DNA of 64,000 bases, taken from JACNKV01 sp964388155. GTDB lineage: Bacteria; Fidelibacterota; Marinisomatia; Marinisomatales; JACNKV01. The stretch's first letter is position 1. Every line of letters begins with the position of its first letter. The DNA is taken from NCBI GenBank assembly GCA_964388155.1, contig CAYLYH010000004.1, forward strand, positions 35,228 to 99,227, given 5' to 3'. A model generated the notes under the pieces. The model was given only the letters and a program-made list of their open reading frames with translations, ran no database searches and was not told the origin of the DNA. Below, in pieces: positions 7,192 through 16,862 of the stretch. Both the position numbers and the translations under genes were made by a program.

Positions 7192-10179
7192 TTAAATAAA
7201 TATCCGACTCAGACTCGCCATTTTCTCCACCGAAACCGTGCACACACCAAAGGCTTTTTCGATTTTGCCACGGATGAGAAACAGGGTTTCCCAATGAATC
7301 AGATCTCTGTACTCCTTAAACGCCTCCGGGAATAACACACACTCAAAGATGTCCGTTTCATCCTCTAAGGTTAGAAATTCCATCGCTTCTCTGTGTTTTG
7401 TGCGGGCTTCTTTCCTTGTGATGTACACACCCGCAAGGCGGACGGTTTTCCCCACATGCTTCAAGATGTCTTTCGCAGATAGAACTTTTCCATTCAGCCG
7501 TGATTCGTACGGTGCCAACGGATGACGCGTTATCGGGAAACCGAATGTGTCTATTTCTAGTTGATGATGTTCTTCTGAAGTCAGTGGTTCAGAATTTGGA
7601 GACGCTGAAAGCGGTTCGCGAGATGAATCCTGAAGGCAAGAGGTGGCAACGCTATAAGCAATATCGCGATGTGTTTTTTTAAATTCTAATGTTTTGAAAC
7701 ACCCCGCATTTGTCAACGCCATTGCATCAGACAAATCAGGATTTATGCGGATCATAAAATCCCCCAAAGAGTCAAACTCACCGAGGTTTCGTTCGGCCAA
7801 TATTTCCTTAATTGTGTTTTCTTTGAGACCTTTGATACTCATAAACCCCATTCGAATTTTTCGGTTTCTTCCCCGATACTCCAAAAAACTCCGGTTAATG
7901 TCCGGCGGTAATATCTGAATTCCAAACCGACGGGCTTCACTGAGATAGGCGTATGTGTAGTAATATCCGCCTTGGTTGGTCAGTACTGCCGCCAAAAATT
8001 CAGCCGTGTGGTGTGCTTTCAGATATGCACACGTAAATGACAGCATCGCATACGATGCCGAATGCGGCTTGCAAAATGAATATCCTTTGAACGATGCAAT
8101 CATGTCCCACACTTTTTCAATGACTTCCTCAGGATATCCTCGCTCCCGCGCACCGTGGGTGAATTTTTTCTTCCATGCCAATATCAAATATTGGAGTGAC
8201 GTTCGGCTCATGGTTTTTTGCAAGGAATCCGATTCGGCGTATCGCATCCCTGCCATGACACGTGCGGCAAGCGATACTTGCTCTTCGTACACCATAATTC
8301 CGTAACTCTCCTCCAAAAATTTTAAATCAGGATGGGGCAGTTCCCATGGCTCTCCGTGTATGCGTTTCAGCATGATGTTCGTAAATCGGTTTGCCGCCGG
8401 CCGGATAATGGACGAATAAATCACGACGTGCTCAAAATCTACTTTGCCGGCTTTTGCCAATAATTGCCGTGTGGCAGGACTTTCAATATAAAATACGCCC
8501 ATTGTTTTTCCGGCTTTCATTAGTTTTTCGGTTTTTGGATCACCGACCGGCTGAATCGTGTGATAATCTACAAAACGGCTGGATACTACACGCGCCCCTT
8601 TGTTCAAATTGACCTGTTTAAGTGTGTCTCTCACGACAGATAAACTTCGGTTTCCGAGTAAATCAATTTTCAGTAAGCCGGAATCTTCGACTTGGTCTTT
8701 TTCCCACTCGGTGATTTGCACACCTTTTGGCGCACGCAACACAGGAACGTATTTCCTGATTTCATCCGGCACAATAACCACTCCGCCAGGATGTACGGAC
8801 GGATTGCGAAACACGCCTACAATTTTTTCACTTTCACGGATGACCTTCCAAAGCGCATCGTCCAGTTTTGCAACAGCGAATCGTGAATCCGTGCGAATCC
8901 ATGTTTCAAGATCTGTTCGTGACACATAATATCCCATCCGTTTTGTGATGTGATTGATTTCATCCTCAGAAAATCCGTACACTTTTGCCACTTCCCGTAC
9001 GGCGGATCGCGGTCGCAAAAACACCTGATTTGCCACCATTGCGGTTCTGTCCTCACCATATTTCCCAAATACATAATCTAAAATATCATCTCGCTCATCC
9101 CACGGGAAATCCACATCAATATCGGGCATATCTTCCCGTTCCGGATGGATGAACCTCTCAAACTGTAGCTGGTATTTTATCGGGTCCACTTGCGTGATAA
9201 ACAAGCAATAGCTGACGATGGAAGCCGCGGCAGAGCCCCGCCCAATTGTTGACTTTGTCTGTCGAACAATATCCCGGACAATCAGAAAGTACGGAGCGAA
9301 TCCTTTTTGCGAAGTCAGATCCAACTCGTATTGAATACGTCCTTTCACAGCAGAATTCAATTCATCGTACTGATGTCCGTAACGTGTTTCTGCGCCTTGC
9401 CGTACTAATCGCTCTAATATTTGGTTTGCCTTATGCGTTTTTTTCAAAGACAATCCCGGGAAAATTGTATTTACAAAAGACCAGTCCGTTTTGCATCTGT
9501 CTGCCAAATACCGGCTGTTATTCATCGCCTCCAAGCTATTCGGGAAAAGATCAATCATCTCTTTTTCAGACCGTAACCAACAGCGATGATTGGCAGTCTC
9601 ATCTGGTGGAAGGTCAGACAAAGTTGTATTTCCTTCAATCGCCCTAAGAATCCGGTGCGTTTTGTAATCACCAGGGCGGCGAAAGTACACATTCCCCGTT
9701 GCTACAATCTCTAAACGATAGTGCGTTGCCAATGAGGTCGCCTGCCGTTCCGTTACTCCAGGACGAAGCTCCACAAACAAATGCGTATCAGGAATAAATA
9801 TTGATAACGCCTCCAAAACGTGTTTTTGATGCGCAAGAACGAACACTCCGGCGGACTTGGTTTTTAGCAACGATGCGGCAGACTGATTCTTGTTATCATG
9901 AACGGCGGATATGATGCGGCAGAGATTTTCATACCCCAACTGATTTTCCACCAGTAAAATAATGTCGTCCGTATCCGTGATGATATTCGCCCCCGCAATC
10001 GGACGAACTCCGACCTCTCTCGCCTGCTGAACAAATCGGATGAACCCCCACAATCCGTTTACGTCAGTAAGCGCAACGCTTGGCATCCCCATCTTTGCGA
10101 TACGAGCAATGATCTCGTTCTGGGGCATCGTTCCGCGCATGGCAGAATAATTAGAATGAAGATTTAGATGGATAAACAT
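7192..10179 (-). CDS. dnaE2: Error-prone DNA polymerase III alpha subunit DnaE2 (ImuC)
   Basis: C-family polymerase of 995 residues, shorter than the replicative DnaE (about 1150), as in DnaE2/ImuC, which performs damage-tolerant, mutagenic synthesis with ImuB. Seen in order: a PHP domain (residues 1-65, HLNLHSNYSAMRG); the fingers/palm motif GRGSAAAS at 313-320; the catalytic aspartates in PDIDVDF at 352-358 and Asp506 in KIDLLGN; GVFYIES; SFCKPHSASYAM; and a C-terminal OB domain (VRLAGVYITRKEAR). The first PHP metal ligand, usually His in HxH, is Asn6 here, so the PHP site may not bind metal normally. The gene lies 124 bases after imuB on the same strand and is probably transcribed with lexA. 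Confidence 0.92.
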   Translation of the reverse strand: MFIHLNLHSNYSAMRGTMPQNEIIARIAKMGMPSVALTDVNGLWGFIRFVQQAREVGVRPIAGANIITDTDDIILLVENQLGYENLCRIISAVHDNKNQSAASLLKTKSAGVFVLAHQKHVLEALSIFIPDTHLFVELRPGVTERQATSLATHYRLEIVATGNVYFRRPGDYKTHRILRAIEGNTTLSDLPPDETANHRCWLRSEKEMIDLFPNSLEAMNNSRYLADRCKTDWSFVNTIFPGLSLKKTHKANQILERLVRQGAETRYGHQYDELNSAVKGRIQYELDLTSQKGFAPYFLIVRDIVRQTKSTIGRGSAAASIVSYCLFITQVDPIKYQLQFERFIHPEREDMPDIDVDFPWDERDDILDYVFGKYGEDRTAMVANQVFLRPRSAVREVAKVYGFSEDEINHITKRMGYYVSRTDLETWIRTDSRFAVAKLDDALWKVIRESEKIVGVFRNPSVHPGGVVIVPDEIRKYVPVLRAPKGVQITEWEKDQVEDSGLLKIDLLGNRSLSVVRDTLKQVNLNKGARVVSSRFVDYHTIQPVGDPKTEKLMKAGKTMGVFYIESPATRQLLAKAGKVDFEHVVIYSSIIRPAANRFTNIMLKRIHGEPWELPHPDLKFLEESYGIMVYEEQVSLAARVMAGMRYAESDSLQKTMSRTSLQYLILAWKKKFTHGARERGYPEEVIEKVWDMIASFKGYSFCKPHSASYAMLSFTCAYLKAHHTAEFLAAVLTNQGGYYYTYAYLSEARRFGIQILPPDINRSFLEYRGRNRKIRMGFMSIKGLKENTIKEILAERNLGEFDSLGDFMIRINPDLSDAMALTNAGCFKTLEFKKTHRDIAYSVATSCLQDSSREPLSASPNSEPLTSEEHHQLEIDTFGFPITRHPLAPYESRLNGKVLSAKDILKHVGKTVRLAGVYITRKEARTKHREAMEFLTLEDETDIFECVLFPEAFKEYRDLIHWETLFLIRGKIEKAFGVCTVSVEKMASLSRIFI

Positions 10180-10221
10180 GGGACGGGTGATTAAGTGTTA
10201 GGGTGCTGGGTGGGTTTGAGT

Positions 10222-10303
10222 GCTCACTGCTTCTGTCAACTGCTACTCTTTTCTACTCACTACTTTTCACTTTCTACTTTATGAACTTTCTACTCACCAT
10301 TCA
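10222..10303. repeat. Pyrimidine-rich near-repeats (CTACTCACT type) behind imuB
   Basis: Directly after the imuB stop the plus strand carries repeated words CTACTC, CTACTCACTAC, TTTCTACTTT and TTTCTACTCACC. On the transcribed strand this reads as AGTGAGTAG-type repeats. A close relative follows the rpoN stop at 51393-51421. It fills most of the imuB-dnaE2 gap; no terminator is seen. Confidence 0.45.
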
Positions 10304-11440
10304 CTAATAAATACTTTTCATTCCATACTTTTTTCGAATTGCATCAACAGCATGAGATAATCGAATATCTTTTCTATCCGAATGGCTGAACAAGTCCAGT
10401 TGCGTCGTATGATATACAAAATGAGAAGCATCCGCAAGAATGGTTCGAATACGATTCCGGCGTACATTTGCACAATCAAACAGTTGCTGTAATACGGCAA
10501 ATACCGATGTATTATCAATGGCATCCAGTTTCCCCATTTTCGATCGTTTAATTCCGTCTGTGTAATGAATCTCCATCCGCACGTTTTTTGCTGTCTGCCC
10601 GCGTTTTCGCAAGCGGAATCCTACCTGTCCGGAGAGCGTCATGACGGCGGAACGAAGGTCCTCCTTGTCATTGGTATCTGTCGGTAGAACAACTTGCTCT
10701 GTGATATGTTCTTTGAGTTGGGGCGGGCGAACTGCGGACAAATCTTTGCCCTCTGCTTCAAGGGCTATTTTTTTTGTAAACTTCCCAAAGAGTGCCTGAG
10801 CATCGGTTTCATGACGAACAACAGACTGAATATGAACGATTTTGTTCAGAAATAAAAATTGGATGACTTTTTTCACCGGTGGCTGCTGAACGGTTGGAAG
10901 CATCCATGAATCCAGCGGTGAGAGGAATGATGATTCGTCACCGGGGAACACTTCATGCACAATTTCCGGAATGACCGATGTGGAAATCGTGCTCACCAAT
11001 TTATTGGTGCTGATCCCCACCGCGCCTTTGAGATGCGTTTTTTCATCAATGGTTTGCGCAAGACGTGTACCGGTATTTTGCAGGTTTTTATACACGGAGT
11101 TCATCCCGTTCATATCCAGATAAAACTGACCGAAACTGCCGGGTTCCACCACCGGCGTAAAGGAGGACACAGTGGTATAAAGGTAGCGGTTCAGCCGGGA
11201 ATACAGCGAATGATTATAAGGCAGCATCAGCACGTTGCGGTTCATTTGCCGCGCCAATGAGCGGCTCATACCAAGATAAAGCCCTTCCTCTTGCGCTTCG
11301 TTCGACAGGCTGACGATGGTGCCGTCCTGTCGATTAGAAGACACGATGACAACGGCACGGGTTTGCAGGGATGTATCCATCATCCTCTCTGCCTGCAACT
11401 CAAAGTTTTTCAGCCGAAGATGGAACACCGACCGGTGCAT
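10304..11440 (-). CDS. imuB: ImuB-like inactive Y-family polymerase homologue with clamp-binding motif
   Basis: 378 residues with the Y-family polymerase layout (SNEAQEEGLYLGMSRSLARQ finger region, KGAVGISTNKLVSTIST thumb/HhH entry). The catalytic carboxylates are gone. The N-terminal DxD segment is replaced by FHLRLKNFELQAE (residues 6-18), and the usual SIDEAYLD reads SFGQFYLD (102-109). ImuB proteins are known as catalytically dead adaptors that bring DnaE2 to the sliding clamp, and a textbook clamp-binding motif QLDLF is at residues 347-351. It starts 3 bases after the lexA stop, so lexA and imuB are co-translated. No imuA is present; lexA occupies its usual place. Confidence 0.88.
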   Translation of the reverse strand: MHRSVFHLRLKNFELQAERMMDTSLQTRAVVIVSSNRQDGTIVSLSNEAQEEGLYLGMSRSLARQMNRNVLMLPYNHSLYSRLNRYLYTTVSSFTPVVEPGSFGQFYLDMNGMNSVYKNLQNTGTRLAQTIDEKTHLKGAVGISTNKLVSTISTSVIPEIVHEVFPGDESSFLSPLDSWMLPTVQQPPVKKVIQFLFLNKIVHIQSVVRHETDAQALFGKFTKKIALEAEGKDLSAVRPPQLKEHITEQVVLPTDTNDKEDLRSAVMTLSGQVGFRLRKRGQTAKNVRMEIHYTDGIKRSKMGKLDAIDNTSVFAVLQQLFDCANVRRNRIRTILADASHFVYHTTQLDLFSHSDRKDIRLSHAVDAIRKKYGMKSIY

Positions 11441-11443
11441 GGC

Positions 11444-12046
11444 TCAGTACTCCCTGAATGAGTAGAGCAGGATGCCGTTAATACTGAAGTCGTCTGATTC
11501 GTGAACGTGAATCACCGGATAATCTGGGTTTCGCGGATGGAGTTCGACTCCGGTGTTTGTCGGATAATAATATTTTAGCGTGGTTTCTCCGTTTATGAGT
11601 GCGACAACAATTTGCCCCGGTTTTGCTGTCGGGTTTTTACGGACAATAATATAATCCCCATCTTCAATTTGTTCTTCGATCATGGAATCTCCTTTGACCT
11701 TCAGAACAAAATTATCCGGATGAACCAGTGGCGCGGGCACGGCAATAGACTCCGCATTTTCGAGTGCTTCGATTGGATATCCCGCAGCGATCAGTCCTAA
11801 AAGCGGAAGGGTGGCGGGCGTGGCGTGCTCCTGCTCTGTGAGGGTGAGCGCCCGCTTTCCGTTTGGACCTTTTGTCCGATATAAATGTCCGCCTTCAGTC
11901 AGCACACGGACGTACCAATTCACCGTCCCCAACGACCCGAACCCCAGTCCGGCCATAATTTCTTCGTAAGACGGCGATTGCCCGTGGATGAGGGTGTGCC
12001 TCCGGATAAAATCCAGAAACCGTTTTTGTTTGAATGAAAGGGACAT
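11444..12046 (-). CDS. lexA: LexA repressor, first gene of the mutagenesis cassette
   Basis: SOS repressor that cleaves itself when RecA filaments form. The start taken is ATG at 12046 (MSLSFKQKRFLDF, 200 residues); a TTG three codons upstream is possible. The N-terminal winged helix-turn-helix is SPSYEEIMAGLGFGSLGTVN. The cleavage bond is Ala88-Gly89 (LIAAGYPIEA), the catalytic Ser121 is in GDSM and the Lys158 in ETTLKYYY; all are intact. Together with imuB and dnaE2 it forms a lexA-imuB-dnaE2 unit. Palindromes overlapping its own promoter suggest autoregulation. Confidence 0.95.
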   Translation of the reverse strand: MSLSFKQKRFLDFIRRHTLIHGQSPSYEEIMAGLGFGSLGTVNWYVRVLTEGGHLYRTKGPNGKRALTLTEQEHATPATLPLLGLIAAGYPIEALENAESIAVPAPLVHPDNFVLKVKGDSMIEEQIEDGDYIIVRKNPTAKPGQIVVALINGETTLKYYYPTNTGVELHPRNPDYPVIHVHESDDFSINGILLYSFREY

Positions 12047-12060
12047 GTGTTTCAAATACC

Positions 12061-12086
12061 CGTAAGTTACTCGTAAGTATTTTACG
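12061..12086. promoter_or_regulatory. Candidate LexA operator (paired palindromes)
   Basis: Two overlapping-style sites lie between the lexA start and its -35 box: GTAAGTTAC (12062-12070, palindromic) and CGTAA-5-TTACG (12072-12086, perfect 5-base arms). The half-site CGTAAGT occurs twice in direct orientation at 12061 and 12072, 11 bases apart. Position over the -10 region and start point fits a repressor site. The LexA consensus of this lineage is not known to me, so the assignment is an inference. Confidence 0.5.
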
Positions 12087-12107
12087 CAAAAAACAAATGG
12101 GAATCAA
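12079..12107 (-). promoter_or_regulatory. lexA-imuB-dnaE2 promoter
   Basis: On the minus strand TTGATT (12107-12102) and TAAAAT (12084-12079) are separated by 17 bases, a near-ideal sigma-70 type promoter. Transcription would start near 12072, giving a leader of about 25 bases before the lexA ATG. The -10 box lies inside the operator-like palindrome. Confidence 0.6.
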
Positions 12108-12234
12108 GGAAAATTGTGAACAGTGGTTGGTGTATTTTTTGACCGGCTTTTTGGATTACGCTTGACTTTTACCCTGTGGCGGTCGCACACTTTCTGTCGT
12201 TACTCATCTGTCCATTTCTTTTTGGAGGCACATT

Positions 12235-12727
12235 ATGAAAAACAGAGCTTTATTCGTGGTACTTCTTCTGTGTTTAATTTTAACCGGTACCGTGTTTGCA
12301 CAAACTGATAGCATCTACACGGAAGTGTATAGTGATACTGCCATCATTTGGCATACTAACTCCGAACGAAATTGTGGCTCATTATATGACATGGATGTTT
12401 CGCTTGACGGAGACCTTTTTACTATTACAGAAGTAGATACAGAAGATTTGGCGTATTGTGAATGCATATTTAATTTTTCTGTAACATTAACCGGATTAAA
12501 CCCGGAATACTATGACGTGGATGTGTTCAGCGATGAGCTTCGTACAGATGATACAACTTATTGGGGGTGCAACTTCTTTTGTGATTGGAGCATTGGTAAA
12601 CGGCATCACAAAACCAGGTACACATACGATTGAATGGGATGCTTCTGAATTTTCAAGCGGTGTCTATTTTGTACAGATGGTCGCCGGAAAGCTTATTGAA
12701 ACACAGAAAGTTTTGTTGATGAAATAA
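12235..12727 (+). pseudogene. Broken secreted protein with remnant sorting domain (frameshift)
   Basis: An exported protein begins at the ATG 12235 with a good ribosome site GGAGG at 12224-12228 and a signal peptide ending VFAQTDS. After about 110 residues the frame runs into an early stop at 12633. The second frame continues to 12727 with PGTHTIEWDASEFSSGVYF and ends ETQKVLLMK, the last part of a C-terminal sorting domain. Deleting one G from the run of five at 12563-12567 joins both frames. Even then the PNPFNP part and first strands of the domain are missing, so an internal deletion is also likely. A sequencing error alone cannot be excluded for the single base. Confidence 0.65.
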
Positions 12728-12737
12728 CCACGTTTCG

Positions 12738-15700
12738 TTAACGCATGAGACTCATTTTTCGGGTCTGTGATTGACCGTTGGTTGTTATCTTGCAAAAATA
12801 CACTCCGGATGAAACATAACGCCCGTGTTGATCTGCCCCTGTCCACACAGTCTGATGATTTCCGGCGGATTTACGATCACTCACAATTCGGTTTACTTTT
12901 CTACCAAGTGCATCATAAATCGTAATATCCACCATCCCATCCGTCGGTACTGCGTAGCGAATCACGGTAACAGGGTTGAATGGGTTCGGAAAGTTCGGAT
13001 ACAAAGCCATTTCATTCGGGAGGACGGGATTTTCATCCGTGGCGTTTACCGTAAAATCAAGGACCTGTGCATAAATGTTTTTCAGTTGGTTCTTGCCCGA
13101 ACTGCGGTTATCTTCCCATACCATAAGAAATGTACCATCCTCATCAGAGAGTTTGGTAATTGTTGGTGCAACCTGATCGAAACTGATATCACAAACAGGA
13201 AGCCCGCTGTTTCCGTATCCAAATTCGGTTCCGTTCCAAGTCTGCATATAAATATCCGCCGTACTGCTGTCCGGTGAATCCTGCCAAACGGCAATGTATG
13301 TATCGTCGATTCCCTCAATAGACGGCGACTGCTGATTTCTTGGGAGTTCTACAAATGCAAATTCCTCCGACGTTTCCAGTGTAGAGAGATTGACAGAGGT
13401 GCAAACGATGTCATAATCCTGTCCGCTTTGATAATCCTCCCAACACAAAAATACGTCTTCTTCTGATGTATTCAGCATCATTGACGGATTTAATTGATCA
13501 TTCTCTTTTTCTACAATAACGAAGCCATTCTCTGCTCCTGCAGTTGTTCCGTCAAAATTGATAACCAGCCCAAAAATATCTGCATTGGCACTTCGGGCAT
13601 CTTTCCAGACAACAAACACACCGTTCGGTGTCGATATTGCACTGATTGTCTCCTGATGTCCTTCAGCTTCGGTAACCACCAGTGGATATGACGGCCACTC
13701 TTCCGGTTCAACGCCGTCACCATTCAATGCTTTTGCATAGATGTTTAAATTATTCCACGGACCTCCATACCATACAGCGACACATCCTCCTCCGGGAAGT
13801 GGTTCAAGTGCCTGGACGTAATCATATTCCGCAAATTCGTACAAGAGTATCCCGCCGTCTTGCCATTGGGGAACTCCGAATTCATCATATTTTTGCACGT
13901 ATACATCTTGATCCCATGTCTCACGGACATCCGAAAATGCACAATACACATACCCCATTTCATCTACAGTCAGTTCAGAATATTCCTGATTGGATGGATA
14001 TTCGACGGTAAAAATCGGTGTTCCATTCGGATCGCCGACCATACTCAAATCATGGTTTAATACTTGGTAATACTGAATAACGGTTCCCCATTCATCTTCA
14101 CTTTGAAAGTTCAAAAATATATGGTCTCCAACTGTAACCGCTTTCGGTTTTGTTTGTTTTGGGTTTTCACTTAACGGCACCCCGTTATACTCTCCGGACA
14201 GGTGAAAATCCCTTGAGACCAGTTGACCGTAAATTTGCGGATTTTCTCCTCCCAATCGATTATCTTCCCAGTAAATCAGCACTCGATCATCTTCAATATA
14301 TAATGTTTTTGGGGCGATAGCATCTCCATCAATTCCAAAATATATTTCCTCACCGTTAGGGGCTAATGATATTTCCATGTCCTGAGAAATATGCTGTACA
14401 TACATCCCCGGGCTTCCCATACGCCAATCAGACCACAATACAAACACACCGCCGTGTTGATCCATACGTACTATCGGGCTTTCTTGCAAATTTACTTCCT
14501 CGCAAATGCCCAATCCGTTTTCAGCAAAAGAAAGTGTTCCGTCTGAATGGATATGCTGCAAAAAGATATCTTCTTCCGGATGAGGTGCATTTCGTTCATC
14601 CATCCATGTCATAAACACACTACCCGTGTTATCAACCGTTAGCCGGGGCTGAGTTTGTTTGCCGTTTGCCGTGCAGATGGGTTTCCCTGAATTTTCCCAT
14701 TGTGCGCCTTCTTCCAACGTATATCGTTGTGCATAAATATCACCCGAGAAACCATTTAAACGGAAATCTGTCCAAACGATATACGCAGACTCTGCATCCG
14801 CTTTGACCCTTGGTTTACTCTGTTTTGTGGGATCATCACACACTGTAGCGCCATTCGGATCTAATAACATATTTCCCTCGCCATCCAAATATTGAATATA
14901 TACATCTCCGCTGGTCGGGTTATTCCGATAATCTTCCCAAACAACCACCGTTGTGTCACCGACAACATGAGTCACTTTTGGGGCAATTTCTTTTATACCG
15001 GGCTGGGCAGATAAGGGAATCCCCCCCTCTTCAAGTGTTGACCAAAGAGGTGAGCAGATGGTATCTATCCGCTGGGCATAGATGTCTTTTTCCTCAGCAA
15101 TACGGGTATCTCTCCATACCATCATGGCAAATCCATCTCCTGCATTTTCTAAACTAATTGTGGTATGCTCTCCATCGTTTGTAACAACAGGCACACCAGT
15201 CCCCGGGGATAATATTTCTCCATCATAAGAAATATGTGTCGAATATATTTGCCCATTAATTCCGCTCAATTCAGATTGGTCAATCCAGATAACAAAAGCC
15301 CCTCCTAATCCATCTACACACATATTCAGCGCAGTTTGAGCTCCTTCGACTGAAGATAATGCAACACCATCTTCATTCCAGGCCAACGAGCCATCTGTCA
15401 GAACATGTTGAGCATAAACATCTCCTTTTTCGGGTTCGTTTCGATAATCTATCCAAGCGATATACACACCTCCTTGCCTGTCAGACACCGCCAATGGGTC
15501 TTCTTGCCGACCCTCAGAAAGCACAACGGGAGTTCCCTGTTCTGTCCAAAGGGGGTTCCCTGTTTCATCGACTTTTTGTGCATAAATATCCCGACCGCCA
15601 TATCGGGTATCTGACCATATAAAGATCATTTCGTTCTCAAATCCGACTGTTGCTGTTCTTTGCCATTCGGTATGAACTCCCTGCCGAATTTTTACACCGT

Positions 15701-15770
15701 CTTCATCCCAAACAAACTGTGAAAACAAACTGGAGAGCATAAAGAGAAATAATATAATTTGTCTCATCAT
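12738..15770 (-). CDS. Secreted beta-propeller-like repeat protein with C-terminal sorting domain, last gene of the pgs operon
   Basis: 1010 residues: signal peptide (residues 1-17), then about fifteen repeats of 50-65 residues built round a W-x-D-x-R ... DIYAQ core (IWSDTRYGGRDIYAQ, VWRDTRIAEEKDIYAQ, VWEDNRSSGKNQLKNIYAQ and others). This suggests one or two beta-propellers. From about residue 920 the PNFPNPFNPVTVIRYAVP domain follows, ending SGVYFCKITTNGQSQTRKM, the type used for type IX secretion or surface attachment. The ATG comes directly after the TAA of the previous gene, with AAAGG as ribosome site. No catalytic residue is recognised; a binding or scaffold role at the cell surface is an inference. 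Confidence 0.8.
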   Translation of the reverse strand: MMRQIILFLFMLSSLFSQFVWDEDGVKIRQGVHTEWQRTATVGFENEMIFIWSDTRYGGRDIYAQKVDETGNPLWTEQGTPVVLSEGRQEDPLAVSDRQGGVYIAWIDYRNEPEKGDVYAQHVLTDGSLAWNEDGVALSSVEGAQTALNMCVDGLGGAFVIWIDQSELSGINGQIYSTHISYDGEILSPGTGVPVVTNDGEHTTISLENAGDGFAMMVWRDTRIAEEKDIYAQRIDTICSPLWSTLEEGGIPLSAQPGIKEIAPKVTHVVGDTTVVVWEDYRNNPTSGDVYIQYLDGEGNMLLDPNGATVCDDPTKQSKPRVKADAESAYIVWTDFRLNGFSGDIYAQRYTLEEGAQWENSGKPICTANGKQTQPRLTVDNTGSVFMTWMDERNAPHPEEDIFLQHIHSDGTLSFAENGLGICEEVNLQESPIVRMDQHGGVFVLWSDWRMGSPGMYVQHISQDMEISLAPNGEEIYFGIDGDAIAPKTLYIEDDRVLIYWEDNRLGGENPQIYGQLVSRDFHLSGEYNGVPLSENPKQTKPKAVTVGDHIFLNFQSEDEWGTVIQYYQVLNHDLSMVGDPNGTPIFTVEYPSNQEYSELTVDEMGYVYCAFSDVRETWDQDVYVQKYDEFGVPQWQDGGILLYEFAEYDYVQALEPLPGGGCVAVWYGGPWNNLNIYAKALNGDGVEPEEWPSYPLVVTEAEGHQETISAISTPNGVFVVWKDARSANADIFGLVINFDGTTAGAENGFVIVEKENDQLNPSMMLNTSEEDVFLCWEDYQSGQDYDIVCTSVNLSTLETSEEFAFVELPRNQQSPSIEGIDDTYIAVWQDSPDSSTADIYMQTWNGTEFGYGNSGLPVCDISFDQVAPTITKLSDEDGTFLMVWEDNRSSGKNQLKNIYAQVLDFTVNATDENPVLPNEMALYPNFPNPFNPVTVIRYAVPTDGMVDITIYDALGRKVNRIVSDRKSAGNHQTVWTGADQHGRYVSSGVYFCKITTNGQSQTRKMSLMR

Positions 15771-16862
15771 TTACCTTTCTATTTCAAATATTTGTAGTCC
15801 ATCCCGTGTTGCTACAAACACGGTCATGTTATCAAAAATACCTGCCGTATATGTATACGCTGCGTCGAGTCGGCCATATTCAATAAACTCATTTGTATCG
15901 GCAAACCACTCATACAGCAATACGCCATCACTGCCACACCCCAATGCCAGCAATCCGTCATGATAATGAATGGATTTAACGGAGTATCCTTCAGCGATAC
16001 GATACGATGAACTTATGTGACCCGAAGAATCTAGCTGAGTAACTTCACATCCTTCATTGTGAGATAAGCCTGCAAAAATATTGTCTTGATAAATTGCCAC
16101 TGAGACTACTTCTCCCTCGCCGTCAATGGCGTATGAAGAAAAGGCCGTATCTGCAATCATACCGTCTTCTTGTTGTTTAAAAACGACTACACCAAGCTGG
16201 GAGTTTGCAACCGCTAACAAACCATTACCCACCGATAAATCGTTTGCGGACATATTTAGCGGTTCGGTGGATTCAAACTCTGCATCCCATAATTCTATTT
16301 TTCCGTCATTTTCTATGAATAAATCGAAATAAGTAATTAATCTTGTGGATACAAAGGAAGAGTTGCCATCTTCGGATCGGTTTAACGTGTAAATCAATAA
16401 TTCATTTTCTCTTCTCTCGTCGATACAAAAACCTCGAATATAATCTCTGTTTTCTGAGCCGGGATATGGAACTCTACCCAACGAATCAATATCGGTCAGG
16501 TTCACATAATAAAGCGCATCATACAAATCGGCAAAGATAAAATAGTTATACCGTTCAGGGAATTCAATCATCCCCGTCTGAAACCCAACGCCGGCACCGG
16601 CACCAATGTTTTCAAATAATGTCGTGTCTATCATAAACGCATGATTCGTATCAAAATGAAATGTATAGGCTAAATAGCCGTTCTCATCTGCAGCAAGTAC
16701 CAACAGCGAATCCCTAATAGCAATATCCCTGCAATACCCACCGGTTTCTATGGTGGAAATAAGTGTGGATTTTACGCCAACCGGCTCAGTGGGAGTTATA
16801 CAAGATTCCCCAATCAAAACGATGGTGAATAAAATCAAAATATGTTTCATGGTTGTCCTCAT
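15771..16862 (-). CDS. Exported beta-rich protein (LVIVD/propeller-like), possible lipoprotein, pgs operon
   Basis: 363 residues; starts with a signal peptide and a weak lipobox (LIGESC, Cys near residue 21). The body shows repeated segments of the form 'value is read, then compared' typical of beta-propellers: RDIAIRDSLLVLAADENGYL, DLSVGNGLLAVANSQLGVVV, VVSVAIYQDNIFAGLSHNEG, VKSIHYHDGLLALGCGSDGVL. These resemble LVIVD-type repeats. The start codon overlaps the previous stop by one base (TAATG). Function unknown; its coupling places it with the envelope part of the pgs unit. Confidence 0.72.
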   Translation of the reverse strand: MRTTMKHILILFTIVLIGESCITPTEPVGVKSTLISTIETGGYCRDIAIRDSLLVLAADENGYLAYTFHFDTNHAFMIDTTLFENIGAGAGVGFQTGMIEFPERYNYFIFADLYDALYYVNLTDIDSLGRVPYPGSENRDYIRGFCIDERRENELLIYTLNRSEDGNSSFVSTRLITYFDLFIENDGKIELWDAEFESTEPLNMSANDLSVGNGLLAVANSQLGVVVFKQQEDGMIADTAFSSYAIDGEGEVVSVAIYQDNIFAGLSHNEGCEVTQLDSSGHISSSYRIAEGYSVKSIHYHDGLLALGCGSDGVLLYEWFADTNEFIEYGRLDAAYTYTAGIFDNMTVFVATRDGLQIFEIER

